A stretch of DNA of 64,000 bases from Monosporascus cannonballus (GCA_004154925.1 QJNS01000184.1:1-64000); one strand, 5' to 3'; counted from the first letter of the stretch, positions 11,857 through 23,943 are shown. The notes: generated by a model not told the origin, from the letters alone. A program made the numbers and translations.

Positions 11857-14800
11857 ATGGCTACAGCTCCATCTCCATCTTCGTCCCCGTCGCCGCCGTT
11901 CGCACCGGAGGCGGACGATAAGCGGGCAATCTTGCCTGCAGATGCAAAGGACGGCAAGCCTTCGACGATAGCTACAGCGACGGCGAAAACGCCTTCTGCC
12001 TTTGATAAACTTCCCGACGAGATCATTCAGCAGTAAGTCTAGCGATGCAATAGGCATGATCTGGGTGACTGGAGCACTATCACTGATCCTGTCATCATAT
12101 AATATAGAATCCTGCAACTGGCCGACCCTAATTCGTTTGCTTCCCTCGTTCTGCTGAATCCAAAATGGAGGCGCGTCTCTCAACAAGCCCAACTCTATGC
12201 GCACCACCTTTCGCGATGCGATTCCTACGCAGCAAGCCACGGCGCCCTGCCTGCTGCTACGGTTGATGATGCGAGCCTACCTAGGCTACGCCGGCTTTTC
12301 GCCCGTGAAGTCAAGAGGAATCTTTTCGAAGCCTATTTGCGCCCGAGGACGACGACGGTCAAGTTGATTTCCAACTGTATTAGCTCCTCGTCGGCCCCTG
12401 GGGGCGAGGGATTGCAGTTCAGCACATCCCCCAGAGGTCACCATCTCCTGGCCTATAATTCGTCACGCATATACATTCTCGACGTCAGGGGACCGGAGCT
12501 GGCTGTTAAGAGGGAGCTCAAGATTCTCCGTCGTCCGGCTTCGACATGTATTCTGGACGATGGCAGTCTTCTGGCAGTCCTATCTAGCGACATGCAGATT
12601 GATCTCTACGACCTTCGCCAATCCCCGCCTCGCCGGAAGCGAAGTCTGATTCTAGACAACGCCCCCCGGGCTATTGCCTTGTCTCCGTGCGGCAGTGTCC
12701 TGGCGGCTGCGTATGAGAGCGGCATTGAAGTTTCGTCTATTGCCTCCGAAGCTCTCCCAAGTGACCGTCGGGCTGTCAAGTGCGACGGCGTTGACTCTCT
12801 GGCCTTTTCCCTTGACGGGACGCAGCTACTTGGGACCACGACTACGTCGCAACCGCCCAATACTGTTATTCTGACTGCTCCCTACTATGACCCGGGGAAT
12901 CAGGCGGCGGCTGACAATATCAGCGCTATGTGGACTACTTCCATACTCTTTCCGAACTCGAGCCGCGATTGTAGCCACGCTGTGCTTTTGCAGGAGTCGA
13001 GCTTGGTGGAAGCTGCCTGGACCTTCACCTACGACAAGAGCTTCGAGACGTTCCGCGCTGTGCGGATTGATGACCTGCGGAATGGCACTACCTATTTCAC
13101 GGGGCCCGTCCCTACGGGGAACTCGCCAGGACCTCTTTTGCCCTGCACGCTGCCAGCCGCTAACTACGCCGGGGACCTCGTTTCGGCTGGCTTCGAAGGC
13201 CGGGATGTCTGGCTATACGGGATACCCGAGGATTTAGAAGCTGTTCCTGACGTCACCACCACGGTTTCTGATGCACCTCCACAGCATGGGTTGCATCGCA
13301 GGAATAGTGGGCTATCTGTGCGTTCTCCGTCTAGAACTCTCGACGACGACAATGCCAGGGTTCCCCAATGGCAGCTTCTCTGTGACAAGCTTAGGAACAC
13401 GTTCGTCAGCGGTCGCAAGATCATCGGATTGGATAATGTGAACACCGTGAAGTGGGTTTCCGACTTTGGCGACTATGCTTTGCAAGAACGTTTGGTTGTT
13501 GCAGCTCGGGGTGTGTTGCCATCTAAGCCAATTACGGAAGAGGATGGCATTGATTTCGTCGACGGAGGTCGGATCACAATCCTCGATTTTGATTACGGAG
13601 TAGAAGACGGTGGCCACGGGGATATCACTATCGAGGTTGGTACCCGGGAGCCCGAAGTTTTGGAGGAGGAATCTCGCGATTTGGATGCCGAGGTCGCTAT
13701 AGTCCGCAGAAGGACCGTGGCACAGAATCGGAGGAGTGGAGTTACGCGATCCGCTACGACGGCAGCTCATCAGGTAGATCGTCTCCTTGTACCGCCGCCT
13801 CCGCTTCCAAGTCTCCCCGACTCCGAAGACCCGCTAGTCCCGCGTGCTATGTCGACTGCACGCAACGCCTCTAATCTCCGACAAGAGGATACTGAGGTAT
13901 CGTTGGAGGAGGCTCAGGAGGCGTTAGATGCCCCTTACACCCATGCAAGTCCCCGTTCAGGGCCGACACTCCGCCGTGCTGCAACTGCTGCGGCCGTCAA
14001 CCGCCGCCGAAATCCGGAGCCGCCGGTCGCTGGCCCCGTGGAATATCGCCGGGCGGATGGGCGGCGTGAACATCCACATGAGAGCGATGCCGACAATTGG
14101 GTGCCGCCTCCGCCTCCTTATACGAAGGAAGCAGATCCAAGCGACTTACCCGCATTCCTGAGGCATGCCGCAATCCCAGGAGTGGGATGTGGACAGCCCT
14201 CCAGGCGGCCTGCTCAGCCCGCTCGGCCTACTGAGCGTACTCCCCACGCCGCGGCCTCAAATAAGCCGGAGCTGCCCCGTATTCAGACATCACCTGCAAG
14301 GGGAAAACAAAACCTTACATCCTGGAACCCACACGGCCCGCATCAACGCATGACCAGCGATTCGGCGAGTATCGCTAGACCCGCTACTAGTCGGACAGCT
14401 ACGGAGAGACCCATGACAAGCCCGTCCACTCATCATAACAACATTGCCCGTCCAGAGGATGAGGAGGATATCTATGATGCGTCCCCTGTCCGTTCGCCTC
14501 GCCGTGCTGCTCGGCCGCAATATTCAGTGCAGACCCCGGAATGGCCTAGTCCACGTCAGCCACCCACGGCAGCTGTCTCGTCTGCGGCAGATTTTACGCC
14601 AGCTTCGTCAAGTTCGTGTGGAACCGCGGGTGGACCGTTTCACTTATCTATCCAGGCGAATGGATCTAATGTCTCGTTACCCCCTCAGCCGGTCGGTGGT
14701 TCACGACAGAACGAGGAACAGGCCGGCGCGAGCCCGAGTATTCCAAGAATTTCAAACGCCGGAACATGGCCAAGAGCACCACGGGATCCCAAGCCAATTT

Positions 14801-15570
14801 CAGCCTCTTCTATGGATGGATTTCCGCGCTCGGCGCCTGCGGCTACTGCTCGAAATGAGGACCTAGTGTCTGCCTCCTTAGCCCCGGCACCAAGACTTGA
14901 TCAGCTGGCGAGCCTAAACAACAGACAGGATAGTAGTACACCGCGCCGTGCGTCGGGCATCTTCCAAGTCCCGCATGTGCCGGTTGGTGGACGCAGTTCT
15001 CAAGACCGAGCATCTTTTCGACACAGCGTGGCGGTGCCCGGGCTAGGAGCCGTACCGCCTTCACCATCACCGGATCAACCCTTGATTATCAGCACACCGA
15101 AAGGAGTATCAGGCGCTTTCGATGATCCTGGACAGTCTAGCTCTCGCATCAACCCTACAGCGCCGGTCTTGGTTGCACCCGTTCCACGACATCCTCGCGC
15201 TTCAGCGACGTCTGCTATATTGCAACCTACCTCTGATAGGTTGGACACCGCTTATAGCAACGATGGAGCAGTGCGCCGCGGACCAAGTCGCGAGGGCGGC
15301 ATATTATATGCTGCGAGCGCCCCCCCTCAACCACTGACGGCCTCGTCGCTACGGAATCATACCAGTCTGTCGCGCCGGCAAAGTCGCGCCCGGCGGGGCG
15401 CGGCCAAGAACATCTCGGACGCGAAGACGCGCGGGTGGACGGGACGAAAGAAGAACAGGAAGCGGAAGGATGTCGAGACCGCAAGCGCTACCGGCTGGAC
15501 GGACGTGACGTGGGCCGGTGGCGCGCCGGCTGCCGGGCAGAAGAAGGAAAAGAAATGTGCCGTTATGTGA
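11857..15570 (+). CDS. Large F-box protein with beta-propeller-like region and C-terminal CaaX box
   Basis: Two exons, 11857-12032 and 12108-15570, encode 1212 residues; the intron has GTAAGT and TATAG ends. The F-box spans about residues 49-95 (FDKLPDEIIQQILQLADP, then LNPKWRRVSQQA), the Skp1-binding element of SCF ubiquitin ligases. Residues about 150-480 show repeated short blocks such as FSTSPRGHHLLAYNSSRIYILDVRG that look like WD-type propeller blades. About 500-1150 is disordered, rich in Pro, Ser and Arg. The tail is polybasic (RRGAAKN, GRKKNRKRKD) and ends KKEKKCAVM, a Cys-aliphatic-aliphatic-Met prenylation motif preceded by lysines. The start is the first in-frame ATG, giving an Ala/Ser/Pro-rich leader. 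The inferred role is a membrane-tethered substrate adaptor; the substrate is unknown. The F-box and CaaX are direct observations; membrane anchoring is inference. Confidence 0.8.
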
Positions 15571-17033
15571 TCGGCGGGGTATGGGATGCTATGTGTTAAA
15601 CCGAGAGCATTTTCGCTCTCCCAGCTCGTTCAGAAAATTTGCGGCATGAAATCACCACTAGTAAGAGACGTCCTCGACAGGACCGGGAGAGGCTGAACAC
15701 CCTCCCAAATATTATGTACTTCCCCCCGGACGGGACGGGACGGGACGGGACGGAATGGCGTTCGGAGGGCAGCGGGCTTAGCCCAACAGATTTCCTTTTT
15801 GTTTTTCGAAGTTGAAAGAGCATCACCTACGCAGGAAAGGGGATTTTGCATACCGAGTATCGCAGACGCACGGACAGGCGTGTTCTAGTATAGTACGTAA
15901 CCTAGGTAGGCAACTACGCTCGCTACGTTTCGTCCAGCGGAAAAGAGAGAATAAGATGGAAACTCCTTCTGGATGACGCACCCGTTCATGCATGCCTAGG
16001 TGCCTACATTGCCAGTCGGGCTCTGGACACAATGGTTGGGCCGCACTTCATGTCAAGGAGTTGAAATGTAGGAGTTAAATGATCCATGCCGGACCAACCA
16101 CAACAGTGGGTCAAGTAATCTAAGGAATAGAAGCTTGTGCTTATCCGATTTTCTCTGAGAATAGTATCCGTAGGCGTATACTACTAGGTAATGATAACAA
16201 CGGCGATGGGGATAAACATAAGGTGGCCAGAGGTGACCCAGCTATTACGGCCAGAAGCCTGCCAGTCTATCGGGTATCCCGAAGAAGGAGCACGCCAGGA
16301 AGAAAGGGGGGGGGGGGCAGTGGTATTCAACCCTATTTTACTACAACGCCACTTCTTCCTGTCACTTGGACAGCGGCTCGGTAGCTAGCCGACGTGCTCG
16401 TATCGAGACTTTGGGTGGTTGCTCTTGGCTGGTGGCAGCGGCGGCGCCCAGCCAGGCGCGCATTGCTTGCTGTACGGTCGCCCGGGGCAGTTGCGAGTAT
16501 ATATAGTATGGGTGTGCTTGCCCGACGCAACCAGTCTTGTGTCGCGTCGAGGTATGCCGAATATGTGTGATGTGCGAGTGGATGCCTTGTCCATCCGCGA
16601 TGTCCACCAACGCGTCGAGGGTTGTCACCTAGGCGACAACCTGAATAGAGGTTTGCGTGTGTAAGAATGCGCGAGGTAGACAAGCGCCCCCGTGTCTCAT
16701 GGCTGCCTGCTTACCTGCCTACTTGTCCCCATGGCCACTCAGCTCTGCAACCCCGATAACTCCCTCCACCCATGATACCGAACGCTGGCGTGCAGGCAAA
16801 GAACCACCCCACCCCTCATACGTCAAACAGCGCACTAGACTCCCAGAACTCCGAGGCTATGCAGAAAATTGAAAACTTTGGTTTCTGGTTTTGAGGCGGC
16901 ACCCATTCGCAGCACCAAACACCCGGCTGCGCAGGGCGGCATGCAGAATGGCGCGCAGCCAGGAGTGCTCGCATTGGGTTCTTCGCGCCGACGGTTTCCC
17001 TTCCCCTCATTCTCCTTTGCGCAGCGGGCTTCC
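15571..17033. other. Convergent intergenic region carrying an inverted-repeat element
   Basis: It lies between the 3' ends of the F-box and Bromo_TP genes. Positions 15731-15752 hold a GGGAC pentamer array, 16309-16317 a G homopolymer, and 16018-16259 the inverted-repeat element described separately. The rest shows no gene. Confidence 0.55.
16018..16259. mobile_element. Short non-autonomous inverted-repeat element, copy A
   Basis: The element is 242 bp and bounded by the same 8-mer TGCCAGTC at 16010-16017 and 16260-16267, as expected of an 8-bp target-site duplication. Its left end GGGCTCTGGACACAAT aligns without gaps to the reverse complement of the right end at 11 of 16 positions. A diverged relative sits at 53109-53340, sharing blocks such as GGACCAAC, ATCCATG and TCCGTAGG in the same order. 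It has no coding capacity. An 8-bp duplication suggests a hAT-type transposase in trans, but family assignment is inference. Confidence 0.6.
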
Positions 17034-17897
17034 CTAGTCGCCCATGTCCATCATTTCGACGTCGTCGTCGGCCAGCGAGCTCAGACCGGAGCTCGGCGGC
17101 CTCGAGTCCGCGTCGTCGTCGTTCGTCCGCCGCCGCCTCTCGAGCTCGCGGAGCTCCTCCCCGGGCGGCCGCACCGCCGCGTCCAGCCGTGCCTTGGCCC
17201 ACGCCTGCAGGCTGTCGGCATTGCCGCCCTCGACGTTGACCTCGCCGTGATCGATGCCCCGGCCCAGGATCGTGCCCGCGTACTTGGAGTCCTGGTCGAA
17301 CCGGTTGTGCTTCTTCTTCAGTGCTGTTACAAACGGCGCGTTAGCCTACGTCCCCCTTCACCCCCAATGGGCTTAAAGTGGCCTCTTCGGTTGATCACTA
17401 GCGGTTGAAAGGGAATAATACTGTGAATGAAAGCGGGGTGACCGACCGGAGAGGTAGTCCGTCTCGCGCTCCTCGCCCTCGTTCTCCTCGCCCGTCACCG
17501 CCGCCCCGTGCAGACCGGCCACCTTGCGTATACGCTGGTTCTTCTTGCCCTTGGCCCAGCGGATGAACTCATCGACGCCGCGCGTGTCCTCCTCGCCGCT
17601 GTTCTCCTGGGCCGTGAAGTCGCGCTGCGGCCACAGCGCGCCGCAGTCCTCGAGCGCCATGCGGACGTCCACGATGCTTGGGGATAGCGAGAACTCGTTG
17701 TTGAGCGCTGCGTGGCGCGCCGCCTGCCGCGAGATCATGGTGATGTAGGAACCGGCCAGCTCGGTGAGCGTGTCCACGGTCCCGCCGGTGCTGGAGTAGT
17801 AGCCTTGCGCGCGCAGGATCTGCAGGATCGCGGGCCGCAGGAGGGCGTGGTAAAACTCGGAGGTTGTGGGGGTCTTCGTCTGCGTCTGCGAAGACAT
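17034..17897 (-). CDS. Bromodomain-associated (Bromo_TP) histone-fold protein, TAF3/TAF8-like
   Basis: Exons 17897-17447 and 17323-17034 encode 246 residues; the donor is GTCGGT and the acceptor AACAG. Residues about 10-90 (EFYHALLRPAILQILRAQGYYSSTGGTVDTLTELAGSY, broken here by helix spacing) form the Bromo_TP histone fold found in TFIID subunits TAF3 and TAF8 and in SPT7. The middle is charged (GKKNQRIRKV), and the C-terminus is acidic, ending DDDVEMMDMGD. There is no PHD finger, as is usual for fungal TAF3. In the family, this fold pairs with TAF10 inside TFIID. The neighbour across a divergent 1.2-kb promoter region is TAF7, another TFIID subunit, which supports the assignment. TAF3 versus TAF8 cannot be decided from the fold alone. 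Confidence 0.8.
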
Positions 17898-19065
17898 TGT
17901 TGGCGGGGCCGATCGACCGAATGGTGTAGAGGATTAAGATCTGGAGTTAGTATAAGTTCGTACTAAAGGTCGGGCGAGGTCTTGGTCACTGTGGGAAGAA
18001 GAGACGCGGCGACCACGGTGAGGTCGCAGAACGAATCGCAGAAGCAGGTTGCGTTATTACGATGGGAAAGTCGGTCACGGAGATCCTCGACTATGCTATC
18101 GGGAAAGAAAGAGCGTCGGCGTGTGTGAGGAATCTCGGAAGGAGAGATGATCAATAGGAAGGGAGACTAGTACTGTATTTTAGGGCTGCTGCTATCTGCG
18201 GATGCTCATGCAGGGCGGCGCATCTGGGGGTGGGTACAAGATGCCATGTACCCGTGCACTACGAAGGATGATACCCAGGCTGTCCGCTCTGCGCAAGAGA
18301 TGCAATCGATATTGCTCGATTATATTGGTATTGAGTAAAGAAGGATCGACGACTGATTATCGTTCGTCCACCCCGTGCAATGGACGGAATGGGGTGAATC
18401 GTAAGTTCAGCAACCGTGTTGTAAAGCCGGCGAGTAATCTGAGGCGGTTGGGTAGTGATGCGCCGATGACAAGCTCCGCGGTTCCAGGATGCCGGGCGCG
18501 CTTAGGTATTCATAGCTTGCCGGCAACTCGTAAAGCAGAGGAAGGTTAATCGGCTATTTTATGTGGATGCATTGGATGCATCTGTATTCGGAAAGTTGAC
18601 TATGAATAAATTTATGGAAATGTCAGGAAATTGAAGTGAGCGCGGTGTTGATTAGATAAACACTGGTGCCCCACATATCCCAGGCTAATATTAACTAATA
18701 CAACCCCACGCCTTTAGGTACGTGCGTACCGTACCTAGCGTCGTATCCCTGCATGTGCAGGATTCAAGCTCCGACCCCCCCGACGTGTTATGTACCTAGG
18801 TACTGACTGTACTTGCAGAACGCCTGTAGCTGCCGAATGCATCGGTTTCTTCAACTCCGATAGAAGCTGCTGAATGCACATTTCCTTCTATCCATCAACG
18901 CGTCGATCTGGCCTACGTAAATCTCTTCGTCGTCATCGTCCGCTCAGTGGCGCCGCAATCTGGCTTCCGCTACCACATTTTGTCGACCATTTACTGACTA
19001 TCACCACCGCGACGACGAGCATATCGCTCCTCCGAGCTCCATCTGAACAGCCAACCTAGCTAGCC
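17898..19065. promoter_or_regulatory. Divergent promoter region of the Bromo_TP and TAF7 genes
   Basis: The 1168 bp separate two start codons facing away from each other. The AT-rich middle (about 18540-18700) contains TAAATTTA and AGATAAACA stretches. Repeated TACCTAGG/GTACGT motifs lie at 18717-18810, including an inverted CCTAGGTAC near 18797. No coding sequence is supported. Shared regulation of two TFIID genes is an inference from layout. Confidence 0.45.
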
Positions 19066-20682
19066 ATGGCATCCGCCAACGGGAAGCCTGCGCTCAGGCT
19101 CGAGACCAACCAGGACATGCCGCCGCCCCCGACGACTTCGACCACGCCTGCCACTGAGAGCTTGCGGCCCATCCTCAAACTGAACACGTCGTCGCGACAG
19201 CCCTCCTTCGGCGGTGATCCCACGCCCACTCCAACTGGCGAGAAGAGGACCATCAAGATCAAGATATCTAGCCAGCCTAGCACCCCGGCCGCCACGCCTA
19301 CTACCCAAGCCCCGCCCGCCGTCACCAAGACCAAAGCCGGCAGGTCCTCCAAGCCCACTGCCAAACTCATCGAGTCCAAGAAGCGTGGCTATGAGAGCGA
19401 CGAGGATCGTCCTATGGCCGCTGTCCGCCTGGAGTCCGGCCGTCCAAATAAGATGATCAAAATCAAACCTTCTATCAAACCCGGCCCTCTCACGCCCGGT
19501 GGAGCTACCTCTGTCAGTTCTATCAAGTTCAAGCCTAGGGGCGAGCCTGTCGAGCATCATCCCGGCGATGCCTACGATTCCGAGGCGAGCGATAAGGAGA
19601 CCGACCCCACGCGCGAGCAAGCCTTTATTCTCCGTGTTTTCCCGGGCGCACCTGTCGAGTACTTGAAGAAAGCTATAGCCGAAGGCACAATCGGGGTTCA
19701 CAAACAGAACGGCGGAGCAGACTTCAATGTCCAATTTGTCGACGGGAGGGAGCGACGTGCTATGGTTACTATCAACGGTGTTCATTACGCGGCTGTTCTC
19801 GTCACCCTACCCACCATTACCGAGGCCATGAAAACCTGGGACCGGAAGACGATGATGAAGAACTCGGACGTTGTCGAGATGCTCATGTGCTTTGCCGAAG
19901 TCAGGAACGAGACGGAGGCCAGGACCGTTCCGCTTCCCACAATGGTCTTGAAGAACGAGCACAAGTGGCCTCACGGTTTGACGCCACCCATGCACGATGC
20001 CGCAAACCGGAGGTTCAGGAAGACAATTTCGGAGAAGCAGTGGCAGAGCACTGCCGCCCAGGTCAAGAAGTTGATGGACGAGGATCAAGCCGCGCTGGAA
20101 TCCACTGTGGAGTGGGTAGATAATGAAGATGACTACGGCGGCTACGACGAGGATGAGGATGCCGAAGGCGAAGTCCAAGAAGATGATTACTTCTCGCAGC
20201 GCCCGGAGATCTCTAATGAGGATATGGATGCCGAGGGAGATGACGACGACGACCATGACATATTGGCTGCTATGGAAGCCGACCTCGACGGCGACGTGGA
20301 GATGAATGAAGAGGGACTCGAGGCCGCCACGCCTGCCACCCAACCAGAAGCGCCCACGCCTGTGACTATCGACGCCACTACGCCGGCTGCCGTCCAGGAA
20401 GAGCTGGTGTCAGAGGAAGACGAGGACGAGGACGAAGAGGGCGACATCTCGGAAGAGGACGAGGACGAGGACGAAGACGAAGACAAGGTCACCGCTGAGA
20501 AGGAACGCAAGGAGAAACTTGCCGATCTCCACAACTACGAAGCCGAGCTTCTTAAAGCCGAGGCGGAATTAAACAAACAAACTAACGTGATCCTGAAAAC
20601 GCGGCTTCGGACCCGGGTTGAGAACATCAGGAAGGAAATCGCCGTCAAGAAGGCTGCGCTTGGGATGTTGGATGAGGACTGA
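19066..20682 (+). CDS. taf7: Transcription initiation factor TFIID subunit 7
   Basis: A single exon encodes 538 residues, starting at an ATG in a good context (AGCCATGG). The conserved TAFII55 N-terminal domain spans about residues 184-330, beginning EQAFILRVFP and containing VQFVDGRERRAMVTINGVHYAAVLVTLP, split here as strand blocks, then a NEHKWPHGLTPPM block. Residues 1-180 are disordered, with KLN and IKIKIS basic patches. Residues 350-480 are extremely acidic (runs of Glu and Asp), and 485-535 form a charged coiled coil. In TFIID, TAF7 binds TAF1 and restrains its activity until initiation. The neighbour in the opposite orientation is a Bromo_TP protein of the same complex. Length is in the range of filamentous fungal TAF7 proteins. 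Confidence 0.92.
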   Translation: MASANGKPALRLETNQDMPPPPTTSTTPATESLRPILKLNTSSRQPSFGGDPTPTPTGEKRTIKIKISSQPSTPAATPTTQAPPAVTKTKAGRSSKPTAKLIESKKRGYESDEDRPMAAVRLESGRPNKMIKIKPSIKPGPLTPGGATSVSSIKFKPRGEPVEHHPGDAYDSEASDKETDPTREQAFILRVFPGAPVEYLKKAIAEGTIGVHKQNGGADFNVQFVDGRERRAMVTINGVHYAAVLVTLPTITEAMKTWDRKTMMKNSDVVEMLMCFAEVRNETEARTVPLPTMVLKNEHKWPHGLTPPMHDAANRRFRKTISEKQWQSTAAQVKKLMDEDQAALESTVEWVDNEDDYGGYDEDEDAEGEVQEDDYFSQRPEISNEDMDAEGDDDDDHDILAAMEADLDGDVEMNEEGLEAATPATQPEAPTPVTIDATTPAAVQEELVSEEDEDEDEEGDISEEDEDEDEDEDKVTAEKERKEKLADLHNYEAELLKAEAELNKQTNVILKTRLRTRVENIRKEIAVKKAALGMLDED

Positions 20683-21802
20683 CGTCCCACTCCGCAATAC
20701 AACAAGTTAGTGCACTATTAGACCTCCGAGCCGGCGGCATACCTGCACTTGGTTGAGTGGCTAGCCTGAAAGAAGGCTGCGAAACGGACAAAAGCTTAGG
20801 CTTGAGAGCATCACGAGTATTAAATACATAAAGAAGTGCTGGGATGGGATCCAGAGGTAGGCGAAGGGGATCGGCCATCTTGGTGAAGAGCTCGTGATGC
20901 TAACGAAAGAGCAGATGGCGATTCCAGCTCGAGTCTGGCTGTGCGATATCTCTCAGCAGCAGATTGTGTCTGGTATAACTGATAGGAACTGGAGACCTAA
21001 TCAAGCACCTCCAACGCACTCTCTGGCTCGCGTCCCAGGGGTGACCAACACTCTCACCAAGTGTGCTCCGAGGGGCCTGTGGCCGCAAAATCAACGAGGT
21101 CACTGCACAGAATATAACTCGTGGCCCTCGAGCGTACTGGAATGGCTGGGCCGTTGCCCACCTCGGCATTATAGTCCTTTGGGACGCCGGCATTGCGTGA
21201 AAGCGGCTGGCTGGATCTGGTTCTGATATTGGGAGAGGGGGGAGCTCCTCCTGGGCTGAGATATGCCTCCTGTCTGGACTCTGAACCAAGAGGCACTGAT
21301 TGATGCCCTGGAGCCAGCCGCATGTTAAGCCGAGCGTTTATACGATAAAGCCATACTGTTTCGCATCAAGAAGTTTACTGCATATTGGAAGTTAAGAGGC
21401 CTCGAAGAGGGCCTTATACCCCACAATATAATTAGCAGAAAGGACCACTCCTTCGTGCATCGACGAATCGTACAATGGTTCGCGTGTTCTTCTTGATAGT
21501 GATAAGTACAGTTGCCAACGTGTTATGGTACAGAGGTAGCGTGAGGTGTCCGTGTCCGGGGCCTACACTACCTACTAACAGCCCAGACGTGCAGCGTCCT
21601 TTAACTGTTTCTATCCGCCCCTTCCCCTTTCTCTGCCTCTGAGGCACGTCGTACATCGTACAATCCACCGGGCAGTCCACGGAGATAGGACATAAAACAC
21701 ATCCGCAGTCCCGCAAATGCCACACGCATGCAATGCCCATCCACGTATGACCCCCGGCGGCTCGCTCTCTTGGGCCTGTTACGCCAATCATACCCCGACC
21801 CA
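20683..21802. other. Convergent intergenic region
   Basis: It lies between the 3' ends of TAF7 and the mL54 gene. It holds GC-balanced sequence with no gene features; open frames near 20900-21320 on both strands are mutual shadows without family similarity. Confidence 0.5.
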
Positions 21803-22640
21803 TCACATGCTCCTGAGGTAGTTGCTCTCCTTGATCTTGGCCTTGCGCTCGCGGCGCATGGCGCGGCGCAGCTCCTCGCGCACCGCGGCGGCCGCCACGG
21901 CGCCCTCGACCGTCCCCGCCTCGTTCGCCGGCAGGTTCACGCTCTGCTGCTGCAGCGGGATCTTGGGCGCCAGCGCCTCCAGGTTGCCCTCGGCCAGGAG
22001 CCGCGCCTCGAGCGCGCGCTGCCGCTTCGCCGCCAGCCGCCGCTGCTTCTTGGACTTGGCTGTGCGAGGGGGAGGGGGGTTCGTGGTTAGCCCGGGCTTT
22101 TCCCCCCTTTGCTTCGGGCATATACGTTGGTGGAGGCATGCGACGTGGGCATACCCCAGGCAGGGATTGACAGGGGCACGGGGGAGATACGACCGGAGGA
22201 GAAAAGTCTTAAGACTAAGAGAAGAAGGAGAGAAACTCACAGAACTCATCTCCCGCGTCGTCGGCGTCCTGCTCGTCGGCCCGCTTCTGCACGTCCAGGC
22301 ACCGCCACAGCCACTCCGGGTACGCGGCGTCGGCCATGGCCACGGGGTCCGCCTTGTTCTTGAAGTAGTTGAGCCCCGTCAGCACGGTGCCCTCGGGGCA
22401 CGACGACAGCGCCGCCGCCGCCGCGGGCTTCGGGTCGGCGCCGCCGCCGTCCGCGAGCGGCGTGCCGAGCGGCGGCACCGCGGCGGCGGCGTCGCTCGGC
22501 GCCGACGGCGACGAGGAACGCGAGGCGATCGTCTGCGAGAACGGTCGGAGGGGGGCGCGGAGCCGGATCGCGGACGGCGGTGGTTTGGAGAGGTCGCGCG
22601 CGAGCCCCGGGGCCCGTTGGAGACAGCGCCGGCAGATCAT
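21803..22640 (-). CDS. mrpl37: Mitochondrial large-subunit ribosomal protein mL54 (yeast Mrpl37)
   Basis: Exons 22640-22241 and 22059-21803 encode 218 residues, with donor GTGAGT and acceptor CACAG. Residues 1-45 are rich in Arg, Ser and Ala and lack acidic residues until about residue 15, as expected of a mitochondrial presequence. The conserved part starts near SSCPEGTVLTGLNYFKNKADPVAM and includes YPEWLWRCLD, a GDEF block just before the splice, and the basic SKSKKQRRLAAKRQRALEA helix after it. The tail KAKIKESNYLRSM matches the end of fungal mL54 proteins. It is a structural protein of the mitochondrial 54S subunit. The intron has a strong pyrimidine tract (reading CCCCCCTCCCCCTCGCACAG). 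Confidence 0.87.
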
Positions 22641-22749
22641 GGCTGCGGGGGTCGCTGGGGATTGCTATGAGGCGCCGGGTTACCTGGGAAGGAGCGAAAC
22701 CTCTGCGATGTCGAGATCGGGTCGGCGTCGAAGCTCTGCAGGGAGCTGA

Positions 22750-22776
22750 TTCATTGATTGATTGATTGATTGATGG
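22750..22776. repeat. ATTG tetranucleotide microsatellite
   Basis: Six to seven copies of ATTG/TGAT stand about 110 bp upstream of the mL54 start codon, just before the AT-rich block begins. Confidence 0.85.
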
Positions 22777-23943
22777 TGGCTTGTGCCGGCCTAGAAATTT
22801 CGTTGCGGCGGGCCCCGGTCGGAGCTTCCTGGGCGCAAATGCCGATGCTCTTCCAACGTCTACCGTAGGCTAACCTCGGACCCCACATAATGAATGACCT
22901 TAACAATGAATACGACTTTTCTCCACAATAACAACCATTCCTTAAAGTTTCATTCCGCGATAACTTAATAGCCTTTTAATTAATTGATTTCGAATAAAGA
23001 TAGTTAATTTCGATCGAAAATATAAAATTCGATATACTAAAAATTTTATAATAGAAAGTAATTTTAAAAGTTTTAGAAATATATAATTTAATATACTTTA
23101 ATTAACTTTATTACATTGTACTTATAGCTTTAAATTGCGATTCGAAATTAAAGTTAAAACGAATATATTATTAATTCAAAATTAATTTATTTATAAAACA
23201 TTATATAAAAAAGTAGACAGTTGTAATATTATAAAAATATAAGTTTATTAAATTATAAAAACTTAATTAAACTTTTAAAAACGTTTTAAGAAATTAAATT
23301 AATAGCTTTATTATACGTTATGGCAAAATAAATAAATATAAATAGAATTTTATTTAAAAAAATAGTTCGAAATATATAATTATAATAAAATACGCAAACA
23401 TTTTTCTTTTTTTATTATTATTAAAATTAAATAGAAAATTTAATCCGATAACAAATATAATACAAATAAAACGAACGCCTAAAAAGCAAATAATTTAATA
23501 AAATAGTGATAAAAATTTAAAAATTTAAAAATAACGTTATAATTATTTATTTTTACATATATCAACTTTATATAACGTATTATACAAGCTCGCGACTTAA
23601 ACAAGTTTGCGATTCGTTTTTTGACATCTTGCAACAACAAATCTAAATAACTTAACTATAACGCATCTAATTGATTTAAATCGACGATATTCTTTATAGC
23701 CTAATATATTTACAGCTTTTTAATCAATATACGTATTAAATTAAAGCTTATTGCGAACGTTATTTTGCTTTTTAGTTCTTTTAATTTGTATATAATCGAT
23801 TGCTTTTTAACGTATTTATATTAATTGTACTTTTATTTCGAAAGTATTAAAGCCGGCCGATAAGAAAACGATTATCGATCCAATTTCCAACCCATATACG
23901 CGAGCGTTTTTTGTCCGGCTTTCATACATGAAAGGTATTTGCA

